This document shows positions 1 through 3,975 of a stretch of 6,281 bases of DNA, piece after piece. Every line of letters begins with the position of its first letter. Position 1 is the first letter of the stretch. This DNA is from Myxococcales bacterium (GTDB lineage Bacteria > Myxococcota > Myxococcia > Myxococcales > Anaeromyxobacteraceae): positions 1 to 6,281 of the forward strand of contig JAJZTO010000169.1 of the NCBI GenBank assembly GCA_021848865.1, in the 5' to 3' direction. The notes beneath the pieces were generated by a model, which saw only the letters and a list, made by a program, of their open reading frames with translations, had not been told where the DNA came from and did no database searches. The translations under genes and the position numbers were made by a program.

Positions 1-221
1 TGCGCGGCCCGGGCGAGCTGCTGGGGACGCGGCAGTCGGGGCAGCGGCTCTTCGACCTGGCCGACCTCTACCGCGACGAGTCCATCCTGGAGGAGGCGCG
101 GAAGGAGGCCTTCGACCTGGTGGCCGAGGACCCCGATCTGCAGCTGCCCGAGCACGCCGCCGCGCGCGAGGCGCTGGAGCAGCGCTGGCGCGGGCGCCTC
201 TCGCTGGCCCAGGTGGGGTAG
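1..221 (+). CDS. recG: ATP-dependent DNA helicase RecG, C-terminal 72 residues (5' end outside window)
   Basis: RecG is a superfamily 2 helicase that remodels stalled replication forks and branch-migrates Holliday junctions and D-loops in the cytoplasm. Only the last 72 codons are visible, reading from base 3 to a TAG at 219-221. The fragment opens with RGPGELLGTRQSG, the hallmark segment of RecG just downstream of helicase motif VI, in the TRG (translocation) region shared with Mfd. It continues with the usual LADLYRDESILEEAR helix and ends with the RW...L...VG tail typical of RecG C-termini. The helicase core and N-terminal wedge domain lie upstream of the window. The stop codon is only 9 bases before the zinc-ribbon gene, so the two are probably co-transcribed. 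Identification is firm because this motif is highly specific; integrity of the missing part cannot be judged. Confidence 0.93.
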   Translation, partial: RGPGELLGTRQSGQRLFDLADLYRDESILEEARKEAFDLVAEDPDLQLPEHAAAREALEQRWRGRLSLAQVG

Positions 222-230
222 GATCCCGGG

Positions 231-776
231 ATGCCGACCTGTCCCGTCTGCGAGCACGTCCAGCCCGCCGGGGACGAGTGCGACGTGTGCGGGAAGAAGC
301 TCACCGGCCCGGGCACGGAGGCGGCCCGGGTGGAGCCGCTGCCGGGCCTGGAGCCGACCCTGCAGCCGGCGGTGGAGGCGCCGCCCGATCCGGTGCCGGA
401 CCTGGAGCCGACGCTCCAGGCCGCCGCGCCCGAGCCGCCCGGGGAGGCCGTCGACTGGGCCGAGCCGACCCGCGCCGCGGCCGCCGAGGCCGGTCCGGTG
501 GAGCCGCTGCCGGGGATCGAGCGCCACCAGCCGGAGCCGATCGCCGACGAGGGCGGCGGGCTCGACGCGCTGGCGCCGGTGATCTGCCGCTACTGCCGGA
601 GCACCGCCATGCCCGGGGACCGCTTCTGCGTGACCTGCGGCATGCGGCTGCCGCGGTTCGAGCCGGTGCGGATCGCGGCGGTGGAGCGCGGCGAGCTGGT
701 CTGCCGCGACTGCGGCGCGATGGGGCAGGGGCCGCGCTGCCGGCGCTGCGGCGCGCGGATGAGCGAGCCGGCCTGA
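231..776 (+). CDS. Protein with three zinc-ribbon motifs and a Pro/Glu/Ala-rich linker, function unknown
   Basis: This 181-residue protein carries three Cys4 sets. They are C4-x2-C7 with C17-x2-C20 at the N-terminus, C119-x2-C122 with C133-x2-C136, and C158-x2-C161 with C170-x2-C173 near the C-terminus. Each has the knuckle spacing of a small zinc ribbon, so three Zn ions are expected. Residues 25-115 form a low-complexity linker rich in Pro, Glu and Ala with recurring VEPLPG and LEPTLQ motifs, probably disordered. There is no signal peptide or membrane segment, so it is probably cytoplasmic. The ATG at 231 is preceded by a TAGGA-like Shine-Dalgarno sequence about 7 bases upstream that overlaps the recG stop. 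The fold suggests binding to nucleic acid or protein, but that is inference. Its place behind recG could mean shared transcription only. I do not recognise a named family beyond double-zinc-ribbon proteins. Regularly spaced cysteines and high GC3 support a real gene. Confidence 0.85.
   Translation: MPTCPVCEHVQPAGDECDVCGKKLTGPGTEAARVEPLPGLEPTLQPAVEAPPDPVPDLEPTLQAAAPEPPGEAVDWAEPTRAAAAEAGPVEPLPGIERHQPEPIADEGGGLDALAPVICRYCRSTAMPGDRFCVTCGMRLPRFEPVRIAAVERGELVCRDCGAMGQGPRCRRCGARMSEPA
330..521 (+). repeat. Degenerate short peptide repeats inside the zinc-ribbon protein linker
   Basis: The linker repeats related motifs. VEPLPGLEPTLQ is at residues 34-45 (bases 330-365), a second LEPTLQ at residues 58-63 (402-419), and VEPLPGIE at residues 90-97 (498-521). 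The copies match at DNA level apart from a few positions, which suggests internal duplication followed by drift. They are acidic and proline-rich, consistent with a flexible spacer between the first and second zinc ribbons. Confidence 0.6.
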
Positions 777-779
777 GCC

Positions 780-798
780 GGCCGGGCCGCCGCCGGCC
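780..798 (+). terminator. Possible GC-rich hairpin after the zinc-ribbon gene
   Basis: GGCCGG at 780-785 pairs perfectly with CCGGCC at 793-798 around a 7-base loop. It is followed by a weakly T-containing tract (TTGCCTTTCCCC). It lies 4 bases after the stop at 776. The stem is short and there is no true T run, so it may be a weak intrinsic terminator or a chance structure in GC-rich DNA. Confidence 0.3.
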
Positions 799-827
799 TT
801 GCCTTTCCCCTCGTGGCGCGGCACATT
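799..827 (+). promoter_or_regulatory. Weak sigma70-like promoter candidate before thrC
   Basis: TTGCCT at 799-804 matches 4 of 6 bases of the -35 consensus. After a 17-base spacer, CACATT at 822-827 matches 3 of 6 bases of the -10 consensus. This is one of the least GC-rich patches in the plus-strand half. Transcription would begin around 834-838, at or just before the ATG at 838, where no Shine-Dalgarno sequence is visible. A leaderless or near-leaderless thrC mRNA is therefore possible. The matches are weak. Confidence 0.22.
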
Positions 828-837
828 CCGGCCCCGC

Positions 838-2223
838 ATGAGGGCCTCCTCCGACGCCGCGGCCGCCCCCTTCTCCGCCTGGTACCGCTGCGGCGAGGGG
901 TGCGACTTCCGCGCCGAGCTCACCGAGGTCGTCTACCGGTGCCCGCGCTGCCAGGGGCTCCTCGAGGTGGAGCACGACGTCGCCGCGCTGCGCCGGCGCG
1001 CCCCGGAGGAGTGGAAGGCGCTGTTCGACCAGCGCTACCGCCGGGCCCCCTGGCCCTTCGGCTCCGGGGTGTGGGGCAAGAAGGAGTGGGTCTACCCGCA
1101 GCTCGACCCCGCCAACGTGGTCTCGATGGCGGAGGGGGCGAGCCCGCTGCTCCGGCTCGACGGCTACGCGCGCGAGATCGGCCTCGACGAGGTCTGGCTC
1201 AAGGAGTGCGGCGTCACCCACACCGGGTCCTTCAAGGACCTGGGGATGACGGTGCTGGTCTCCGCGGTGAAGGAGATGCGGGCCCGGGGCCGGGCGATCC
1301 GCGCCGTGGCCTGCGCCTCGACCGGCGACACCTCGGCGGCCCTCGCGGCCTACTGCGCCGCCGACGGGATCCCCAGCGTGGTGCTGCTCCCGCGGGGCAA
1401 GGTGACGGTGGCGCAGCTGGTCCAGCCCATCGCCCACGGCGCCCTGGTGCTGGAGCTGGACACCGACTTCGACGGCTGCATGCGGGTGGTGCAGGAGCTG
1501 TCCCGGACCCCCGACATCTACCTGGCGAACTCGATGAACAGCCTGCGCATCGAGGGGCAGAAGACCCTCTCGGTGGAGCTGGTGCAGCAGCTCGACTGGA
1601 CGGTGCCGGACTGGATCGTCATCCCCGGCGGGAACCTCGGGAACGCCAGCGCGGTGGGGCGGGGCTTCCTGCTGATGCGGGCGCTCGGCGTGATCGACCG
1701 GCTGCCGCGGCTGGTCGTGGCCCAGGCCGAGCAGGCCAACCCGCTCTACCGGGCGGTGGCCGCCGCGGGCGGTCGGCCCTCGGCGGGGCTGGAGGTGGCC
1801 CCGGTGACCGCCCGGAAGACGCTGGCCTCGGCCATCCAGATCGGCGCGCCGGTCTCCTCGCGGCGGGCGCTGCGGGCCCTGGAGGCGCTCGACGGGCTCG
1901 TCGAGCAGGCCAGCGAGCAGGAGCTGGCCGACGCCGCCGCCCGCGCCGATCGGCACGGCGCCTTCGCCTGCCCCCACACCGGCGTGGCGCTGGCGGTGCT
2001 GGAGAAGCTGGCGAGCCGAGGCGCCATCCGGCGCGGCGAGCGCGTGGCGGTGATCTCCACCGCGCACGGCCTCAAGTTCTCCGACTTCAAGGTCGGCTAC
2101 CACGAGGGCAGGCTGCCCGGCCTCTCCTCCCCGCTGCGCAACCCCTCGGTCCCGGTGGCCGCCACCCTGGGCGCGGTGCAGGACGCCATCGCCCGCCGCT
2201 TCCCCGCCGGAGGTGCGCGGTGA
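838..2223 (+). CDS. thrC: Threonine synthase, plant-type, with N-terminal zinc-ribbon-like segment
   Basis: This PLP enzyme converts O-phosphohomoserine to threonine, the last step of threonine synthesis. It has 461 residues from the ATG at 838. The sequence is strikingly like plant threonine synthase. HTGSFKDLGMTVLVS (K133 is the Schiff-base lysine), CASTGDTSAALAAYC (about 160-173), AQLVQPIAHGA, DTDFDGCM, PGGNLGN (263-269, PLP phosphate loop), CPHTGVAL and STAHGLKF follow in the plant order. The first 45 residues hold C18-x3-C22 and C35-x2-C38, a likely zinc-ribbon relic also seen in many of these enzymes. Plant homologues are activated by S-adenosylmethionine; whether this one is cannot be read here. 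A TTG at 799 is in frame, but it directly follows a hairpin and adds 13 residues of unremarkable sequence, so 838 is preferred. No Shine-Dalgarno sequence precedes either. The TGA overlaps the next gene's GTG. Confidence 0.95.
   Translation: MRASSDAAAAPFSAWYRCGEGCDFRAELTEVVYRCPRCQGLLEVEHDVAALRRRAPEEWKALFDQRYRRAPWPFGSGVWGKKEWVYPQLDPANVVSMAEGASPLLRLDGYAREIGLDEVWLKECGVTHTGSFKDLGMTVLVSAVKEMRARGRAIRAVACASTGDTSAALAAYCAADGIPSVVLLPRGKVTVAQLVQPIAHGALVLELDTDFDGCMRVVQELSRTPDIYLANSMNSLRIEGQKTLSVELVQQLDWTVPDWIVIPGGNLGNASAVGRGFLLMRALGVIDRLPRLVVAQAEQANPLYRAVAAAGGRPSAGLEVAPVTARKTLASAIQIGAPVSSRRALRALEALDGLVEQASEQELADAAARADRHGAFACPHTGVALAVLEKLASRGAIRRGERVAVISTAHGLKFSDFKVGYHEGRLPGLSSPLRNPSVPVAATLGAVQDAIARRFPAGGAR
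2209..2213 (+). promoter_or_regulatory. Shine-Dalgarno GGAGG fixing the GTG start at 2220
   Basis: GGAGG sits inside the last codons of thrC, 6 bases before the GTG at 2220. It is close to an ideal ribosome binding site and decides this start over other in-frame candidates of the longer open frame. The following GTGA (2220-2223) overlaps the thrC stop, so translation is probably coupled. Confidence 0.75.
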
Positions 2224-2567
2224 GCGGGCCCGGCGAGGCCGGGACGAGGGCCGAGCACGACCGGCTGGCCGCCCGGCTGGCCGTCCGCCACTCCATCGAC
2301 CACGCGCGGCGGGCCGCCTACGGCGCCTTCTTCTCCTTCATCCTCGGCGGGCTGGCGGTGAAGCTGGGCTACGACCGCTGGATCTCGGTGAAGGTGACGC
2401 GCTTCAAGGGCCCCCCGATCTTCTTCTTCAGCGCGGCCGCCGTGGCGCTGGTGGTGCTGGGCTGGACCGCCTGGAGCTACCGCCGCTACCGGCGCCTGGC
2501 GGCGGGAGAGGACGCCGAGTTCGCGCGGCTCCAGGCGCTGCGCAGGCAGCTGGGGCTCGAGCCGTGA
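2220..2567 (+). CDS. Small membrane protein with two predicted transmembrane segments, function unknown
   Basis: This is a 115-residue protein. An N-terminal stretch with several charged residues (1-32) is followed by a hydrophobic segment at about 33-50 (AYGAFFSFILGGLAVKLG). A short basic loop of about 15 residues comes next (DRWISVKVTRFKG). A second hydrophobic segment lies at about 66-86 (PIFFFSAAAVALVVLGWTAW). The C-terminal tail from 87 is charged (SYRRYRRL then an amphipathic helix). By the positive-inside rule, both ends probably face the cytoplasm. There is no cleavable signal and no cysteine. The GTG start is supported by a GGAGG site and by the 4-base overlap with thrC; its stop overlaps the tmk start in the same way. 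I recognise no family and assign no function. Tight coupling on both sides argues that it is a true gene. Confidence 0.82.
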   Translation: MSGPGEAGTRAEHDRLAARLAVRHSIDHARRAAYGAFFSFILGGLAVKLGYDRWISVKVTRFKGPPIFFFSAAAVALVVLGWTAWSYRRYRRLAAGEDAEFARLQALRRQLGLEP

Positions 2568-3193
2568 GCCGCCGGCGGGGTCGCTTCCTGGTGCTGGAGG
2601 GGCTCGACGGCGCCGGCACCACCACCCAGTCGCGGCTGCTCGCCGAGCGGCTGCGCCGGGAGGGGCGCCGGGTCCACCTCACCGCCGAACCCTCCGGGGG
2701 CCCGGTGGGGGCGCTCATCCGGCAGGTGCTGAGGGGCCGGGTCGCCGGCGGCGGAGGGGAGGGCTTCGACCCCTCGGCCCTGGCGCTGCTCTTCGCCGCG
2801 GACCGGCTCGACCACCACGCCGCCGAGATCGCCCCGCGCCTCGCCGAGGGCGCCGACGTGATCTCCGACCGCTACACGCTCTCGTCCCTCGCCTACCAGT
2901 CCCTGACCACCGGCGACCCCGCCTGGGTGGAGCGGCTCAACGCCCGGGCGCCCGCCCCCGACCTGACCCTGTTCCTGCGGGTCCGGCCGGCGGTGGCCGG
3001 GCGGCGGCGCTTCGCCGAGTCGGGCAGCCGCGAGCTGTACGAGGTGCCGGCCTTCCAGCGGCGCGTGGCGCGGGCCTACCAGCGGAGCCTGGCCCTGCTG
3101 CGGCGCCGCGGCGAGCGGGTGGCGCTGGTGGACGGCGAGGGCCCGGTCGAGGCGGTCGCCGAGGCGGTCCACGCGGCGGCCATCGGGGCCTAG
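2564..3193 (+). CDS. tmk: Thymidylate (dTMP) kinase with atypical Walker A loop
   Basis: This enzyme phosphorylates dTMP to dTDP with ATP, an essential step of dTTP supply in the cytoplasm. Its 209 residues fit the usual length (E. coli about 213). Family marks appear in order: RFLVLEGLDGAGTTTQ (P-loop, 7-22), EPSGGPVGALIRQVL (42-56, replacing the usual REPGG-x-L), LLFAADRLDH (75-84), ISDRYTLSSLAYQS (100-113, with the DRY dTMP/Mg region), PDLTLFLRV (132-140) and an Arg-rich LID with RRRF and RELYE (147-160). The P-loop lysine of GxxxxGK[ST] is threonine here (T19), and the usual Asp of the LDV strand is Arg139. The protein has no lysine at all. The overall pattern still reads as an intact dTMP kinase, probably a lineage variant, but loss of activity or another nucleotide substrate is possible. 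The GTG start overlaps the preceding stop (GTGA); a weak GGGG lies 8 bases upstream. Confidence 0.9.
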   Translation: MSRRRGRFLVLEGLDGAGTTTQSRLLAERLRREGRRVHLTAEPSGGPVGALIRQVLRGRVAGGGGEGFDPSALALLFAADRLDHHAAEIAPRLAEGADVISDRYTLSSLAYQSLTTGDPAWVERLNARAPAPDLTLFLRVRPAVAGRRRFAESGSRELYEVPAFQRRVARAYQRSLALLRRRGERVALVDGEGPVEAVAEAVHAAAIGA

Positions 3194-3196
3194 CTG

Positions 3197-3217
3197 GCAC
3201 GGGGCGGCGCCCCGGGC
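3197..3217 (+). other. Small hairpin between tmk and the cinA-like gene
   Basis: CGGGGC at 3200-3205 pairs with GCCCCG at 3209-3214 around a 3-base loop. GC/GC pairs at 3197-3198 and 3216-3217 extend the stem past one A/G mismatch. No T run follows (TATTCGG), so it is not a typical intrinsic terminator. It could attenuate transcription or stabilise the tmk 3' end, or be chance in GC-rich DNA. Confidence 0.3.
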
Positions 3218-3222
3218 TATTC

Positions 3223-3230
3223 GGAGAGGG
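3223..3230 (+). promoter_or_regulatory. Shine-Dalgarno GGAGAGGG for the cinA-like gene
   Basis: GGAGAGGG ends one base before the ATG at 3232, with the GGAG core about 5 bases from it. This supports 3232 as the start and shows that the gene has its own ribosome entry site, unlike the coupled pair upstream. Confidence 0.65.
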
Positions 3231-3231
3231 C

Positions 3232-3975
3232 ATGGGGACCCCCACCGCATCGCTCATCGTCGTCGGCAACGAGGTGCTCTCCGCCAAGGTGCGGGACGAG
3301 AACGGCCCCTTCGCGGCGGAGCACCTCCGCGACCTGGGCGTCCGGCTCCAGGCCATCCTCACGCTCCCCGACGAGCTGGACCGGGTCGCGGAGGCGGTGG
3401 CGCGGGAGCGGGCGCGGGCCGACTGGCTCCTCACCTCCGGCGGGGTGGGGCCCACCCACGACGACCTGACGCTCCCCGCGGTGGCCCGGGCCCTGGGCCG
3501 CCCGGTGGTCCGCCACCCGGGGCTGGTCGAGTACATCCGCCGCAGCCACCGGCGCTGGTGGGGCACCGAGGCGCCCGAGGCCTCGCTGCGCATGGCCGAC
3601 GTGCCGGAGGGGACGCGGCTCCTGGGGGAGCCCGACCTCCCCATCCTGGCGGTCGAGAACGTGGTGATGCTCCCGGGCGTCCCGTCCTTCTTCCGCAAGC
3701 AGCTGGCGCTCTTCGCCCGCGACCTGCGCGCCGAGCCCTTCCACCTCGCCGAGGTCTTCGTCTCGGCGGGCGAGGACCGGCTGGCCCCCATCCTCGATCG
3801 GCTGGCGGCGGCGCACGCGGCGGTGGACATCGGCAGCTACCCGCGCTTCGACGGCGCGGACCACCGGGTGAAGATCACCATCGAGTCGAAGGACCGGCCC
3901 CGGGTGGAGGCGGCGCGCGAGGCGCTGCTGGCGGCGCTCCCCGCGGGGACGCTGGTGCGCGTCTCGGGGCCCTAG
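3232..3975 (+). CDS. Stand-alone CinA N-terminal/MoCF-fold protein (COG1058-like)
   Basis: This 247-residue protein has the molybdopterin-binding (MoaB/MogA-like) fold of the CinA N-terminal half. The family marks are SLIVVGNEVLSAKVRDEN (7-24, equivalent to VGxELL...D-x-N of CinA), LLTSGGVGPTHDDLT (66-80, the substrate and metal loop) and MLPGVPSFF (146-154). A C-terminal alpha/beta region (about 170-247) ends with IGSYPRFDGADHRVKITIES. This tail resembles that of other CinA N-terminal proteins and of the N-terminal half of eukaryotic FAD synthase. The C-terminal nicotinamide-nucleotide amidase (PncC) domain of full CinA (about 400 residues in total) is absent, and the natural end with stop suggests this is not a truncation. 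In CinA this domain has been linked to ADP-ribose pyrophosphatase activity; that activity here is inference. A role in molybdenum cofactor synthesis is less likely from the motifs. It follows tmk by 38 bases. Confidence 0.87.
   Translation: MGTPTASLIVVGNEVLSAKVRDENGPFAAEHLRDLGVRLQAILTLPDELDRVAEAVARERARADWLLTSGGVGPTHDDLTLPAVARALGRPVVRHPGLVEYIRRSHRRWWGTEAPEASLRMADVPEGTRLLGEPDLPILAVENVVMLPGVPSFFRKQLALFARDLRAEPFHLAEVFVSAGEDRLAPILDRLAAAHAAVDIGSYPRFDGADHRVKITIESKDRPRVEAAREALLAALPAGTLVRVSGP
3972..3975. other. Shared CTAG: overlapping stop codons of two convergent genes
   Basis: The palindrome CTAG supplies TAG for the plus-strand cinA-like gene (3973-3975) and TAG for the minus-strand TPR gene (complement of 3972-3974). 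The genes overlap tail to tail by 4 bases, with no intergenic space for a bidirectional terminator. Confidence 0.93.

Noticed and set aside
223..232. Perfect 10-base palindrome ATCCCGGGAT over the zinc-ribbon start codon
   Set aside because: Several palindromes of this size are expected by chance in 6 kb of such GC-rich DNA, and there is no second copy or flanking symmetry.
301..2103. Long open frame on the minus strand opposite the zinc-ribbon and thrC genes
   Set aside because: It is an antisense shadow created by high GC at third positions. Its translation is Arg/Pro/Gly/His-rich without domains, whereas the plus-strand frame is an unmistakable threonine synthase.
813..2219. Upstream part of the frame that ends as the small membrane protein
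   Set aside because: Before 2220 it runs through thrC in the wrong frame with Arg/Gly/Pro-rich nonsense. The GGAGG site and the GTGA overlap place the real start at 2220.
3195..3210. TGGCAC resembling a sigma54 -24 element before the cinA-like gene
   Set aside because: The GG-to-GC spacing is off by one and the TTGC part of the -12 element is missing.
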